From NCBI RefSeq assembly GCF_007859815.1, contig NZ_SJPH01000001.1, forward strand, positions 551,987-615,986: a stretch of 64,000 nucleotides of DNA. Direction: 5' to 3'. The notes under the pieces were generated by a model that was given only the letters and a program-made list of their open reading frames with translations, searched no databases and was not told the origin of the DNA. The DNA comes from Botrimarina hoheduenensis. Lineage in GTDB: Bacteria; Planctomycetota; Planctomycetia; Pirellulales; Lacipirellulaceae. This document shows, piece after piece, positions 1-11,425 of the stretch. Made by a program: the position numbers and the translations under genes. Positions within the stretch are counted from its first letter, which is position 1, and each line of letters begins with the position of its first letter.

Positions 1-359
1 GCGATGTGTCTCATGAACCCTCCGCGGATTTCACGTTTCCCAGCCTCGCGAGGATTCAAATCCCGCAAGCTCGGCAAAATCGGTTGCGGTTTTTCCCGGA
101 TGCGTAGCTCCTACGGCGGTTGGAAACATGTTTCTCGCACGGGGCGGCGGGCATAAATAGGCTCTCAGCCAAATAGTTCAGCTCAGTCGCAGGTTGGAGA
201 GCCGCGTTCTTTAGCGGGCTCTAGCCCAGGGAAGGCGTAAGGCAAATAAGTTGGTAGGGGAAATCTGGAGAGGATGGGCACTTCGGGCCGATATCATAAG
301 CACGCCGGATCGTTGGAGGTTTACCCCCACCCCCGTCACCAATCGCACGACGCACGCTC
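1..359. other. Intergenic region at left edge, no gene assigned
   Basis: No convincing complete gene is seen. On the minus strand an ATG at 14-12 follows a good ribosome binding site (GGAGGG, about 4 nt spacing), so a gene may start here and run out of the window to the left; only four codons are visible. A 12-bp palindrome, gaaacatgtttc, lies at 123-134, and an imperfect stem (agagcc/ggctct) at about 198-226. These could be operator or terminator elements, but there is no U-run and no strong promoter to support either. Confidence 0.3.
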
Positions 360-956
360 ATGTTGGCTCCTCGCCCTCGATTCCTGTTGATTGCAGAAGC
401 CGAGTCGCTCCGCGGGAGCTGGCGCTTTGCGCTGCACGGCATCGACTCGAACGCCTCGGTGACCGCCTGCGATTTCGAGTCGGATGCCAGCGATGAGCGG
501 CTGGAGTTGCTCGCGGTAGTGCGTGGGCTAGAAGCGCTCGATCAGCCTTCGGAAGTGACTCTCGTGACACGTTCGTTAGCGGTCCGGCGCGGCGTCAAAC
601 ACGGCCTGGAAGCGTGGCGAAACAATCACTGGCGGTGGGAGCGTTTTGGTCGGCTCGAACCGGTTCGTGACGCCGATTTATGGCGGCGGATCGATCGTGC
701 CTTGGCCTTCCACCGGGTGCGTTGTCGTTCGTGGCGTGCTGATTCGGCGGTGAGTAACCCCGAGCCCACACGGCATGCGAGCAATTGTGCCGAGACCCCC
801 CCGGCGTTCAGGTCCGCGATCCTGCGGCCACACTTTCCTGTCGGCACGATCGGAGCGATCGGCGATTCACCGGCGATGGTCGTCGTTCCTGGCCGACGGA
901 CACGTCGGACAGTGTGCCTTGCCCCGCGCCGTCAACCGGTGGCGGCAGCCGGCTAA
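360..956 (+). CDS. RNase H-fold protein, catalytically degenerate
   Basis: The 198-residue protein has the general layout of ribonuclease HI: a segment around residues 46-60 (ERLELLAVVRGLEAL) matching the RNase HI helix with the second catalytic acid (E49), a beta strand VTLVT, then a region with the DLW motif (107-109). The third catalytic Asp, in the usual TDS motif, is Arg here (TRS, R71), the N-terminal Asp motif is not recognisable, and the C-terminal His/Asp segment is missing and replaced by an Arg/Pro-rich tail from about 125. It is therefore probably not an active RNase H1; a nucleic-acid-binding role is possible. From memory, planctomycetes carry similar proteins annotated as ribonuclease HI. 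It stands alone before glgB. The fold is fairly sure, the function is not. Confidence 0.7.
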   Translation: MLAPRPRFLLIAEAESLRGSWRFALHGIDSNASVTACDFESDASDERLELLAVVRGLEALDQPSEVTLVTRSLAVRRGVKHGLEAWRNNHWRWERFGRLEPVRDADLWRRIDRALAFHRVRCRSWRADSAVSNPEPTRHASNCAETPPAFRSAILRPHFPVGTIGAIGDSPAMVVVPGRRTRRTVCLAPRRQPVAAAG

Positions 957-1067
957 TCGAACGGCCTTGCAGCCCCCCAGTAACCAAGCCCCCCCTGTTG
1001 GCCCGTCCTGGCCGCCAGGGCGAGAACTTACCTCCCCCGCCGCCGCTTTCGACCCTCCCCCGCGAAG

Positions 1068-3299
1068 ATGCGTACGCAGCTCTCACTGGACGCCGTTGGC
1101 GCTCTGATTCAAGGCCGATCCGAGAACCCCGCCGAAATCCTCGGGCCCCACGAGGTGGTCGAGGGGGGCCGGCGGGCGATCGCCGTCCGGGCTTTTTTGC
1201 CCGATTCGGACCGCGTTTGGCTGGTCGATAGCGCCCAGGGAAGTTCCCGGCCGATGCGTCGAATTCATCCGGCCGGTCTGTACGAAGCCCTGTGGGATGG
1301 GCAAGATGGCGAATTCGGGGGGGCGGCAAAAAAGCCCAACTACTATCTGCGGTATAGCGATCCCAACGGCGGGCAACAAACCATGCGCGATCCCTACGCT
1401 TTCGACCCGCTCTTGACCGAGTACGACCTGCACCTGCTCCACGAGGGCACCCACTGGGACGCCTACGAGCGCCTCGGTGCGCACCTGCGTGAGATTGATG
1501 GTGTGCGGGGGGTAAACTTTGCTGTCTGGGCCCCCAATGCCGAGGCGGTGAGTGTCGTTGGCGATTTCAATCGCTGGAACGGCAAGGCGCACGCCATGCG
1601 CAAGCGTATCCCCAGCGGTGTGTGGGAGTTGTTCGTTCCGGACATGGAACTCGGCACGCTCTATAAGTTTGCGGTCAAGCAACTGGGCGGCCGCGTGGTC
1701 GAGAAGTGCGACCCCTATGGTTTTGCCGCCGAGGTACCACCCAAGACCGCGAACATCGTGACTGATCTTTCGACCCATCAGTGGGCCGATGGTCAGTGGA
1801 TGGCCGAGCGCGAAAAGCACAATGCGCTCGACGCCCCGATGAGCATCTACGAGCTTCACCTGGGAAGTTGGCGTCGCGACCCGGGCCAGCCCGAGCGCTG
1901 GATGTCGTACAACGAGATCGCGCCGCAGCTGATCGAGTACTGTCATCGGATGGGGTACACCCATATCGAACTCATGCCGGTCAGCGAGCACCCCTTCACG
2001 GGCAGCTGGGGATACCAAACCGTCGGCTACTTCGCCGCGACAAGCCGCTATGGCTCCCCGGCCGACCTGATGAGTTTTGTCGATCAACTCCACCAGGCGG
2101 GGATCGGCGTGATCATCGACTGGGTGCCGGCACACTTCCCCAAAGACGACCACGGCCTGCGCCGCTTCGACGGCTCAGCGCTGTACGAGCACGCCGACCC
2201 GCGTCAGGGTGAGCACCCCGACTGGGGGACGATGATCTTCAACTACGGCCGCAACGAGGTCAGCAACTTCTTGCTGGCGAACGCTCTCTTCTGGCTGGAT
2301 AAGTACCACATCGACGGCCTGCGCGTGGACGCGGTCGCTTCAATGCTGTACCTCGACTACAGCCGCGAAGGGGGCGAGTGGGTGCCCAACAAGTACGGCG
2401 GCCGCGAGAACCTCGAGTCGATCGATTTCCTCAAGCGGTTCAACGAAGTGGTTCACGAGCGTCATCCGGGCGCGATGACGATCGCCGAAGAATCGACCGC
2501 CTGGGGCGGGGTTTCACGGCCCACTTATGTCGGCGGACTCGGCTTCACTCTCAAGTGGAACATGGGCTGGATGAACGACACGTTGCGCTACATCCGCCAC
2601 GATCCGATTCACCGTGGTTACCACCACGACGAGTTGACGTTCTCGCTCATCTACGCCTTCACCGAGAACTTCTGCCTGCCGTTCAGTCACGACGAAGTCG
2701 TACACGGCAAGGGATCAATGCTCGATCAGATGCCGGGCGACATGTGGCAAAAGTTTGCCAACCTGCGGCTGCTCTACGGCTACATGTGGAGCCACCCCGG
2801 CAAGAAGCTGCTGTTCATGGGCGGCGATTTTGGCCAATGGAGCGAATGGAACTGCAACGAGTCGTTGCAGTGGCACCTGCTGCAATACCCGTCCCACCAG
2901 GGGTTGCAGAACTACGTGGCGCACCTGAACCATCTGTATCGCAGCGAGCCCGCGCTGTACGAAGTCGATTTTGACGCGGCGGGCTTTGAGTGGGTCGATT
3001 GCCACAACCACGCCGACAGCGTGCTGGCCTATCTGCGACGGGCCAAAGACTCCGAAGACTACGTCGTTGCGGTCAGCAACTTCACGCCCGTGCCACGCCA
3101 CGGCTACAAGCTTGGTGTGCCCGAGGTGTGCTGGTTCGAGGAGATTAGCAACAGCGATTCGGAGCTGTTCGGCGGCGGCAACGTGGGCAACTCCGGCGGA
3201 GTGATGGCGACCACAACCGGGGCACAGGGACGCCCCGCTTCGATCGAGATCACCCTGCCGCCGCTGGCCACGATGATCTTCAAGCCCCGCCGCGGTTGA
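1068..3299 (+). CDS. glgB: 1,4-alpha-glucan branching enzyme GlgB
   Basis: This enzyme makes alpha-1,6 branches in glycogen by cutting an alpha-1,4 chain and transferring it. At 743 residues it is close to the family norm (E. coli about 728). It has an N-terminal GlgB domain (about 15-110), a CBM48-type beta domain (about 120-230, with [15 protein letters not shown]) and a GH13 barrel. The nucleophile is D421 in [10 protein letters not shown], the acid/base is E474 in TIAEES, and the transition-state His-Asp lies in [13 protein letters not shown]. The C-terminal all-beta domain is complete. No other glycogen gene is adjacent, so it is probably monocistronic. It converges with the downstream minus-strand gene and shares a bidirectional terminator with it. 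Identification is secure. Confidence 0.97.
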   Translation: MRTQLSLDAVGALIQGRSENPAEILGPHEVVEGGRRAIAVRAFLPDSDRVWLVDSAQGSSRPMRRIHPAGLYEALWDGQDGEFGGAAKKPNYYLRYSDPNGGQQTMRDPYAFDPLLTEYDLHLLHEGTHWDAYERLGAHLREIDGVRGVNFAVWAPNAEAVSVVGDFNRWNGKAHAMRKRIPSGVWELFVPDMELGTLYKFAVKQLGGRVVEKCDPYGFAAEVPPKTANIVTDLSTHQWADGQWMAEREKHNALDAPMSIYELHLGSWRRDPGQPERWMSYNEIAPQLIEYCHRMGYTHIELMPVSEHPFTGSWGYQTVGYFAATSRYGSPADLMSFVDQLHQAGIGVIIDWVPAHFPKDDHGLRRFDGSALYEHADPRQGEHPDWGTMIFNYGRNEVSNFLLANALFWLDKYHIDGLRVDAVASMLYLDYSREGGEWVPNKYGGRENLESIDFLKRFNEVVHERHPGAMTIAEESTAWGGVSRPTYVGGLGFTLKWNMGWMNDTLRYIRHDPIHRGYHHDELTFSLIYAFTENFCLPFSHDEVVHGKGSMLDQMPGDMWQKFANLRLLYGYMWSHPGKKLLFMGGDFGQWSEWNCNESLQWHLLQYPSHQGLQNYVAHLNHLYRSEPALYEVDFDAAGFEWVDCHNHADSVLAYLRRAKDSEDYVVAVSNFTPVPRHGYKLGVPEVCWFEEISNSDSELFGGGNVGNSGGVMATTTGAQGRPASIEITLPPLATMIFKPRRG

Positions 3300-3393
3300 G
3301 CCGCCCGGGCGTTGAAGCCGCCCGGGCAAAGCCGGGGCAGAGCGACAGCCTCGGCTTGCTTGGCAACTAGACCGATGAACCTAACCCCGTTAA

Positions 3394-3431
3394 TGCCAAC
3401 AGCTGAGCGGTATTCCGCTCAGCTGTTGGCA
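3394..3431. terminator. Bidirectional intrinsic terminator between glgB and the PpiD-like gene
   Basis: A perfect 17-bp stem (arm tgccaacagctgagcgg, 3394-3410) with a TATT loop lies between two convergent stop codons (3299 on plus, 3503 on minus). A short T-rich stretch follows on the plus strand and an AT-rich stretch on the minus strand, which fits termination of both transcripts. Confidence 0.75.
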
Positions 3432-3502
3432 CTGTTTACCGAATAACGTCTGCTTGGACCGGCTGCTGGCTGCGGCTGAAGAACCAGCAGCGGTCGCCCA
3501 CG

Positions 3503-5632
3503 CTACTGCCGATCGGTATCGCGGAACCACTCGAGGTCGGCGTCTGAGAGCAGGTTTTCAAACAGCGTAAGCTCCGCGCGAACGCGACGGGCGGTGCGGG
3601 TCGAAGGGGCTCCGTACCAAGCCACTCCATCGCGCAGGAACTCGCTCCGCAACTCTTCGGGCGAGCCGATATTCGCCGCCACGCGCAGGACGTAGGCGAT
3701 CGTACGATCGTGATTGAGGGCCGCTCCCACTTTGCCCGCTGGCAAGTCAAACGCGGCCTGTAGTAGTTCCGGACCTGCTGCAACGAGCGACTCCGGCTGG
3801 CTCAGCTGGAGCCGCACCTCGCCCGTTTCGCGTGAAACCGAGCCGATCGTCAAAAAGCTGATCGGTTCGGTACGGAAGGGGGTCACGGTATCGTCGTCAG
3901 CAAAGTACTCGGTGAGCGTTTGGCCCGCCTTTTCGGCCTTCGCGGCGACTTCTTCCGCCCGCTTGAGCGCGAGGTCGGCCGCTTGCTGACGCTTCCAAGC
4001 TGCAACCACCTCGTCACGTACTTCGTCCAGCGTGGGCGTTTTCCGCGGCAGACGTTCGGTGATTAGGAACAAGATCCGGTTACGTTCGGCCGGGTCGAAC
4101 GCAATCGCGGGCTCGTAGCGATCCATAATCCCTTCGCGGAAGGCCATCGCCCACAGCGGGATGCCTTGGCCGGCGGCTTGGCTAACGTTGATCGCTTTGC
4201 CGAGTGTTGTCTCGCGCAGTTCGAGCAGGCTTGCCGGGGCGAGTGATCCCCGTTCCAGCCCGAGTCGCTCAGCGACCCCGTCGAGATTCGTCAGAGACTC
4301 GGGCGCGGTGGGGGGCTTTTGCTTGGCGTCTTCGGCGTCGAGCACGGCATCGAAGTACTTGTTGTACTCGTCGTTGAGTTCGATCCGCAGCTCCTCCATC
4401 AGCTTGCCGATCGCTTCGCTCGCCTGAGCTTGGGCGATGACCGTACGGATCTCGTCGCGAACCTCGTCGAGCGATTGATAGACGTTGGTGTCCTTGGCGG
4501 CGTCCGTGTCGTCGGACGGCTCTTCTTCCTCTTCCTCCTCCTCTTCTTCAGTCGACGCTGCTTCCTTGTCAGCCGCGGTTTCATCAGAATCCGTCTGATC
4601 CGTGCTGGCCGCGTCCGACGCTTCTACGTCGTCGGTCTCGTCTTCAAACACCGAGTCGTCGCCGAACAGGGTGGCATCGGCAGAGATGAACCGTTCCTTG
4701 TTCTGCTCGTAGAATTCGGCAATCTCTTCTTCGGTTACTTCGGGCTCGGCCTTCGCGACGTAGTCAGAGAACTTGGCAACCACGTACTCGATCCGCACCC
4801 GTTCGGGCGTGCTAAAGCCAGGAGCGGGCGAGGGGAGTTCAATGCCACCGTAATCACGCAAGAAGTCGGGCGAGGGCTCGCGATCTTGATAGAGCGCGAA
4901 GAACTCGGTGAGCTGCTCCTCGGTGGGATCAGCAACTTCTGAGACGAAGTCCGCGGCCTCGATCGGTGCCGCCTCGAGCTCGATTCGGCCGTTGACCTTC
5001 AACCAGTCATCCCACTGCTCGGCCGGCAACACCGTGTTGAAAAGATACCGGTGGCTATCGACGTAGCTACGCTCGAGCAATGCCTCGCGCACCAGATCGA
5101 ACAGAAAGGCGGTTGTCGCCCGCCGCCCTTTTTGCATCTGCATGCCGCCGATCAGGGTCCGCATCTGCTCGATGCTGACGCGGTCGCGGCCGAGGGCCTG
5201 GAGGAACTCCGAGACGGTTTCATCGCTCACCATCATGCCGGCCTCGCGTGCCCGCTGGGCGAAGATCTTGGTGCGGACAACGTCGCGTTCAACCCCCCCC
5301 TCACGGGTGGTGGGAAGGCTCAGCGGCAGTACACGGAGCGGCAGGTCCTCGACCCCCGCGCTCTGGGCGCTCTGAAAGCCCAGGCCGATCAAGCGGTTTT
5401 GGAAGGTTTCCAGCACGCCGCGGTGCACGAGGGCGTCGGTAAGCTGGAGCTCGGTGATCGAGCCGCCCCGCCACTTGGCCACGACCTTACCGCCGCCGCT
5501 GGCCCCTCCGCCGCCCCCCTGGGTCCAACTGGGAAGGGCGTCGGCGACGATGAACGAGATCATCAGGAGCACACAGAGGAACGCCATCAAGACGCCGGTG
5601 TACTTGCGGAATACCGTAAAGGGGGTGGCCAT
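3503..5632 (-). CDS. PpiD/SurA-like membrane-anchored foldase without a recognisable PPIase domain
   Basis: The 709-residue protein starts with a short cytoplasmic stretch and one hydrophobic segment (about 12-31), then a Gly-rich linker and a SurA-N-like helical region (about 50-250), so most of it should lie outside the cytoplasm. This resembles PpiD. The parvulin domain I would expect in the middle (GGDLGW-type motifs, conserved His pair) is not visible. That place holds a strongly acidic insert with a run of ten Glu (about residues 325-390). The C-terminal half is helical and charged with repeated DEVRDEV segments. It is likely a periplasmic or membrane chaperone, not a proline isomerase. 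It is divergent from topA and ends at the terminator shared with glgB. Alternative: a planctomycete-specific protein of unknown role. Confidence 0.6.
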   Translation of the reverse strand: MATPFTVFRKYTGVLMAFLCVLLMISFIVADALPSWTQGGGGGASGGGKVVAKWRGGSITELQLTDALVHRGVLETFQNRLIGLGFQSAQSAGVEDLPLRVLPLSLPTTREGGVERDVVRTKIFAQRAREAGMMVSDETVSEFLQALGRDRVSIEQMRTLIGGMQMQKGRRATTAFLFDLVREALLERSYVDSHRYLFNTVLPAEQWDDWLKVNGRIELEAAPIEAADFVSEVADPTEEQLTEFFALYQDREPSPDFLRDYGGIELPSPAPGFSTPERVRIEYVVAKFSDYVAKAEPEVTEEEIAEFYEQNKERFISADATLFGDDSVFEDETDDVEASDAASTDQTDSDETAADKEAASTEEEEEEEEEEPSDDTDAAKDTNVYQSLDEVRDEIRTVIAQAQASEAIGKLMEELRIELNDEYNKYFDAVLDAEDAKQKPPTAPESLTNLDGVAERLGLERGSLAPASLLELRETTLGKAINVSQAAGQGIPLWAMAFREGIMDRYEPAIAFDPAERNRILFLITERLPRKTPTLDEVRDEVVAAWKRQQAADLALKRAEEVAAKAEKAGQTLTEYFADDDTVTPFRTEPISFLTIGSVSRETGEVRLQLSQPESLVAAGPELLQAAFDLPAGKVGAALNHDRTIAYVLRVAANIGSPEELRSEFLRDGVAWYGAPSTRTARRVRAELTLFENLLSDADLEWFRDTDRQ

Positions 5633-6209
5633 GGCTGTCTGGGGCGGGCGTTGCTCGGGGGCAACGCGGTGAGAATTGGCCGACGCGAGTCGCGCCGCTA
5701 AATGTTGGATTGGAAGGCACCCGCCACGAGGGCGAGCTTTAAATTTAGGGTCTTTTCGGCGGTCCCGGTGGTTCGCTCGTTGCTTGCTAGCGGTCTGCCG
5801 GCTCCGTCGTTCGGGCGGGTCGGAGAGCGCAAAGCAGCGTGTCCGTGCTCACGAAAAGCCGCTCCTTTGAGCACCGGATTCTGCGGCGCCATCGACGTAA
5901 AGGCAATCCCATCTTGGAGTGTCGGCGATGCTGGCGGCCACGTTTCGTGTGGCAAGGGTCGCTGCGAACTTGCCAACCGACGGTTGGCGCCGTTGCATTG
6001 GGCCCCGTTGGCGCCGCATAACCGTTAGGTTGCGTGGCGTCAGCGCCGCCGTAGCAATCGACGCTACCCGTCGTTTTTCAAGCCGCTTGCGGCGACGGTA
6101 GGGTCGAGGCAGATACTGACCGACATCGTCCGCCAAACCGATCGCTTTTACCGCCACCTTCGCGGGACACCCCCCCCGCACCGCAGCCGACCGACCCCCA
6201 AAGAGCCCG
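5633..6209. other. Divergent intergenic region with perfect inverted repeat
   Basis: These 577 bases separate the minus-strand foldase gene from topA and must hold both promoters. I see no convincing gene. At 5972-5988 there is a perfect 8-bp inverted repeat around one central base (gccaaccg-a-cggttggc), and a 10-bp direct repeat gttggcgccg occurs at 5983-5992 and 6007-6016. They lie about 200 bp upstream of topA and could be an operator or a supercoiling-sensitive element; that is inference. Confidence 0.35.
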
Positions 6210-8960
6210 ATGGCAAAAACGCAGGCAACCACCGGCTCCGGTACCAAGGGGACTGGCAACGCGCTGGTGATCGTCGAATCGCCCGCCAAAGCGAAAACGA
6301 TCGGCAAGTACCTGGGCAAGGGCTTCACAGTCGAGGCATCGGTCGGCCACGTGCGCGATCTGCCGCAGGGGGCCGCGCAGATCCCCGCCAAGTACAAGAA
6401 GGAGAAGTGGTCGAGCCTGGGGGTCAACGTCGAAGACAACTTCCAGCCGATCTACGTTGTCTCGCCCGGCAAAACAAAACAGGTCAAGCTGCTCAAAGAT
6501 CAGCTGAAGAAGGCCGACACGCTCTATCTGGCGACTGACGAGGACCGCGAGGGCGAAGCGATCAGCTGGCACCTCTTGGAGCTGCTCAAGCCCAAGGTGC
6601 CCGTGTACCGGCTCGTTTTTAACGAGATCACCCAAGAGGCGATCCGCGGTTCGCTCGACTCGCCACGCCAAGTCGATGACGGCTTGGTTCGCGCGCAAGA
6701 AACACGCCGCATCCTCGACCGCCTGTACGGTTACGAGGTCTCGCCGTTGCTGTGGCGCAAGGTGCGTCCCAAGCTGTCTGCCGGTCGTGTGCAAAGCGTT
6801 GCCGTGCGGATGATTGTGGATCGCGAGCGCGAGCGGATGGCTTTCGTTTCGGCCACTTGGTGGGACCTGATCGGCACGTTTGCCAAGCAGAGTGACGCCA
6901 AGCAGCGGCTGGAAACCACGCTCGTTTCAGTCGATGGCCGCAAGCTTCCCAGCGGTAAAGACTTCGATCAGCAGACCGGCAAGCTCAAGAACGCCGATCT
7001 GTTACTGATGGACGGTCCGGCAGCCGAGGCGCTCGCAGCGCGGCTCCGCAGCGGCGAATTCCGCGTGAAGAGCGTCGAAGAAAAACCGTACACCAGTCGG
7101 CCCTACCCGCCGTTCACCACCAGCACACTGCAACAGGAAACCAACCGCAAGTTGGGCTTCACGGCGCGGCGGACCATGCAGGTGGCGCAGTCGCTGTACG
7201 AGAACGGCCACATCACCTACATGCGAACCGACTCGACCAACCTCTCGACGCTCGCGGTGGGCGAGGCGCGCAAGCTGGTTCAGAGCGAATACGGCTCCGA
7301 GTATCTGCCCGAGGGGCCGCGCTCCTACACCGGCAAGGTCAAGAACGCGCAAGAGGCCCACGAAGCGATCCGCCCCGCGGGTACCCCGTTCGCGGTGCCG
7401 GCGGTCATGAAAGCGCAGCTGGGAACGGACGAATTCAAGATCTTTGATCTGATCTGGAAGCGGACCATCGCGAGCCAGATGCAAGACGCTCGTGGCCGGC
7501 GGATCGTGGTAACGATCGAGGGCGAGGGCTGCGTCTTTACCGTGAGCGGCAAGACGATCGACTTTCCCGGTTATCTGCGGGCGTATGTTGAAGGGTCGGA
7601 CGATCCGGGGGCCGAGCTAGCTGACCAAGAGAAAACGTTGCCGTCGGTAGTCGTGGGCGAAGCGCTCGACGCGGTGGAGCTGATCGCCAAAGACCACACC
7701 ACCCAGGCCCCCAGTCGGTTTAGCGAAGCCGCTTTGACCAAGGCGCTCGAAGAACGCGGCATCGGCCGCCCGAGCACCTACGCCTCGATTATCGACACGA
7801 TCCTCGCGCGGAACTACGTGTTCAAGAAGGGCGGTGCGCTCGTTCCCACTTGGGTGGCGTTCTCGGTTGTGAAATTGCTGGAAGACCATCTCACGGCGCT
7901 GGTGGATTACCAATTCACCGCTCAGATGGAAGACGATCTGGACTCGATCAGCCGTGGCGAGCGCGACAGCATCGACTATCTGCGGTCGTTCTACTTTGGC
8001 AACGGCAAGCCGGGTCTGAAGAAACAGCTTGAGAATAAAGTCGACGAGATCGACGCGCGCTCGATCAGCCGTATCTCGCTCGGCAAAGCGGACGATGGCG
8101 ATGAGGTCTTCGTCCGCGTGGGGCGGTACTCGCCGTTCGTGGAGAAGGGTGAAAAGACGGCATCGCTGCCCGAAGAGCTCCCGCCGGACGAGGTCAAGCT
8201 TTCCTATGCCCTCGACCTGCTTGCGCAAGCCGCTAAGGCAGAAGAGCCGCTGGGCTACTGTCCAGAGACCAGCAAGCCTGTCTATCTGAAGGTTGGCAGG
8301 TTCGGCCCCTACATCATGCGTGGCACGCCTGAGGATGAAGAGAAGCCGAAGAACGCTTCGCTGCTAAAGGGGATGAGCCCCGATCACATCACCCTCGAGG
8401 TTGCGCTGCGGCTGCTCTCCTTGCCGCGTGAGCTGGGGGCTCACCCCAAGCTCGAAGACACGATGACCGTGTTCAACGGTCGTTACGGACCGTACGTGAA
8501 GTGTGGGTCCGAGACCCGTTCTTTGCCGGCCGATGTCTCGCCGCTGGACGTGACCGCCGAACAGGCGATCGAGTTGCTCAACCAGCCCAAGCAGGCTGGG
8601 CGCGGCCGTGGGGCCGCCAAGCCGCCGCTCAAGGTATTCGAAGAAAAGTCGCCGGTCACCGAGGGGGTCGTTCAGGTTATGGACGGCCGCTACGGGCCCT
8701 ATGTCAGCGACGGCGAATCGAACGCCTCGCTTCCGAAGGGGACGAGTCCCGAGGAGCTGACCTTTAACGAGGCGCTCAACCTGCTTGCGGCCCGCGCTGC
8801 GGCTGGAGGCTCGAAGAAGAAGCCCGCGAAGAAGAAGGCGGCAAAAAAGAAGGCGGCCAAAAAAGCGACGCCCAAGAAAACCGCTACGAAGAAAGCCCCC
8901 GCAAAAAAAGCGACCACTAAGGGGGTCAAGAAGCGGACCACCAAGAAGGCGGACGACTGA
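6210..8960 (+). CDS. topA: DNA topoisomerase I (type IA)
   Basis: The enzyme relaxes negatively supercoiled DNA. The 916-residue protein has the Toprim domain near the N-terminus (VIVESPAKAKTI at about 20-31, DEDREGEAISW at about 109-119) and the active-site tyrosine Y337 in HITYMRTDSTNL. Instead of C4 zinc ribbons, the C-terminal part carries repeated topoisomerase C-terminal domains, each with a G-R-(Y/F)-(S/G)-P-(Y/F) core followed by a SLP motif (about residues 630-870), then a Lys/Ala-rich tail of about 45 residues (KKxAKK repeats) that should bind DNA electrostatically. This layout resembles actinobacterial-type TopA more than the E. coli enzyme. The preceding region is a long divergent gap; the next gene follows after 187 bp. 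Confidence 0.97.
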   Translation: MAKTQATTGSGTKGTGNALVIVESPAKAKTIGKYLGKGFTVEASVGHVRDLPQGAAQIPAKYKKEKWSSLGVNVEDNFQPIYVVSPGKTKQVKLLKDQLKKADTLYLATDEDREGEAISWHLLELLKPKVPVYRLVFNEITQEAIRGSLDSPRQVDDGLVRAQETRRILDRLYGYEVSPLLWRKVRPKLSAGRVQSVAVRMIVDRERERMAFVSATWWDLIGTFAKQSDAKQRLETTLVSVDGRKLPSGKDFDQQTGKLKNADLLLMDGPAAEALAARLRSGEFRVKSVEEKPYTSRPYPPFTTSTLQQETNRKLGFTARRTMQVAQSLYENGHITYMRTDSTNLSTLAVGEARKLVQSEYGSEYLPEGPRSYTGKVKNAQEAHEAIRPAGTPFAVPAVMKAQLGTDEFKIFDLIWKRTIASQMQDARGRRIVVTIEGEGCVFTVSGKTIDFPGYLRAYVEGSDDPGAELADQEKTLPSVVVGEALDAVELIAKDHTTQAPSRFSEAALTKALEERGIGRPSTYASIIDTILARNYVFKKGGALVPTWVAFSVVKLLEDHLTALVDYQFTAQMEDDLDSISRGERDSIDYLRSFYFGNGKPGLKKQLENKVDEIDARSISRISLGKADDGDEVFVRVGRYSPFVEKGEKTASLPEELPPDEVKLSYALDLLAQAAKAEEPLGYCPETSKPVYLKVGRFGPYIMRGTPEDEEKPKNASLLKGMSPDHITLEVALRLLSLPRELGAHPKLEDTMTVFNGRYGPYVKCGSETRSLPADVSPLDVTAEQAIELLNQPKQAGRGRGAAKPPLKVFEEKSPVTEGVVQVMDGRYGPYVSDGESNASLPKGTSPEELTFNEALNLLAARAAAGGSKKKPAKKKAAKKKAAKKATPKKTATKKAPAKKATTKGVKKRTTKKADD

Positions 8961-9147
8961 GCCCGAACCTTCTCTGCGTACGCTTCGCTGGTCGCGCGGT
9001 GCCACTTGCTTTTGCTTTCCGCAGCGTGAGTCAACTTGCGCCCGGTGGGCCACGAGAGGCTCGTTCTGGAGGGAACGCTGCGGTAGTCTGGCTGTGAGCC
9101 GCAGGCGCGGGCCTCGGCACGACGCGACCAAGCCACGGAGCTTTCCG

Positions 9148-9642
9148 ATGAACGCAGCACAAGCGATCCAGCAGACGGCGGCCACCAGCGACATGGTTGT
9201 GGCTGCGTACCTCGCGGATCTCGAAGACTCCGACCTGTTGCGTCGTCCGCATCCCGGCTGCAATCACTTGGCATGGCAACTTGGGCACCTGATCGCGGCG
9301 GAGTGCAATCTGCTCAATCTGCTGAGTCCTGGAGCGGCACCCAGCCTGCCGGCGGGCTTCGTTGAGAACCATAGCAAAGAAGCCACCTCCAGCGACGATC
9401 CGAGCCACTTCGGCACCAAGCAAGAGTATCTTGACCTGTACAAGCAGGTGCGCGCCGCCTCGCACGCGGCGATTGCCGCGGTTAGAGATAGCGACCTCGA
9501 TGCGCCGAATCCCAAGGAAGACTTCCGAGCGATGTTTCCTACCGTCGGTTCGATGTACGTGCTGAACGCGACGCACCCGATGATGCACGTTGGTCAGTGG
9601 GCTCCGCTGCGCCGCGAGCTTGGCAAGCCGATCGCCATCTAA
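9148..9642 (+). CDS. DinB/YfiT-family four-helix protein
   Basis: The 164-residue protein looks like a DinB-superfamily four-helix bundle. His residues fit the metal triad: H47 in AWQLGHLIAAE, and H143 and H147 in THPMMHVGQW near the C-terminus. Such proteins include metal-dependent thiol transferases and many uncharacterised members. I chose the ATG at 9148 because GGAG ends 7 nt before it and the conserved fold begins there; the longer open frame upstream overlaps the topA Lys-rich tail in another frame and is not protein-like. It follows topA in the same direction after 187 bp, so co-transcription is possible but not shown. Confidence 0.8.
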   Translation: MNAAQAIQQTAATSDMVVAAYLADLEDSDLLRRPHPGCNHLAWQLGHLIAAECNLLNLLSPGAAPSLPAGFVENHSKEATSSDDPSHFGTKQEYLDLYKQVRAASHAAIAAVRDSDLDAPNPKEDFRAMFPTVGSMYVLNATHPMMHVGQWAPLRRELGKPIAI

Positions 9643-9829
9643 GCGGAGCGCCGGTCGCAGCGCTTGGTCAGCCGAGACAAATCGTCGCACGGGCGGTTTC
9701 AGGAGTGTTATTTCTGTCGGCTAGGCGTCAGAATGAAAGTGAAGTTGATCACTTATCAGCGGACCCCCCGTCGCCGAGGGGGCGACGAGAGCGCCGCCCG
9801 CATGTCTCTCAGGGTAGGAGTTGGCGCCG

Positions 9830-11425
<1,596 letters not shown>

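Noticed and set aside
41..75. T-arm-like gattcaaatc suggestive of a tRNA
   Set aside because: The flanking bases do not form a T stem and no acceptor, D or anticodon arms fit.
1083..2153. 356-residue minus-strand frame inside glgB
   Set aside because: Antisense shadow of a well conserved GH13 enzyme; no recognisable domain.
4319..4942. 207-residue plus-strand frame inside the foldase gene, with a hydrophobic run
   Set aside because: The hydrophobic Phe/Leu run is just the complement of the Glu run of the real gene.
5702..6028. 108-residue frame in the foldase-topA gap
   Set aside because: Low-complexity translation of GC-rich DNA; overlapping frames on both strands; the region must hold two promoters.
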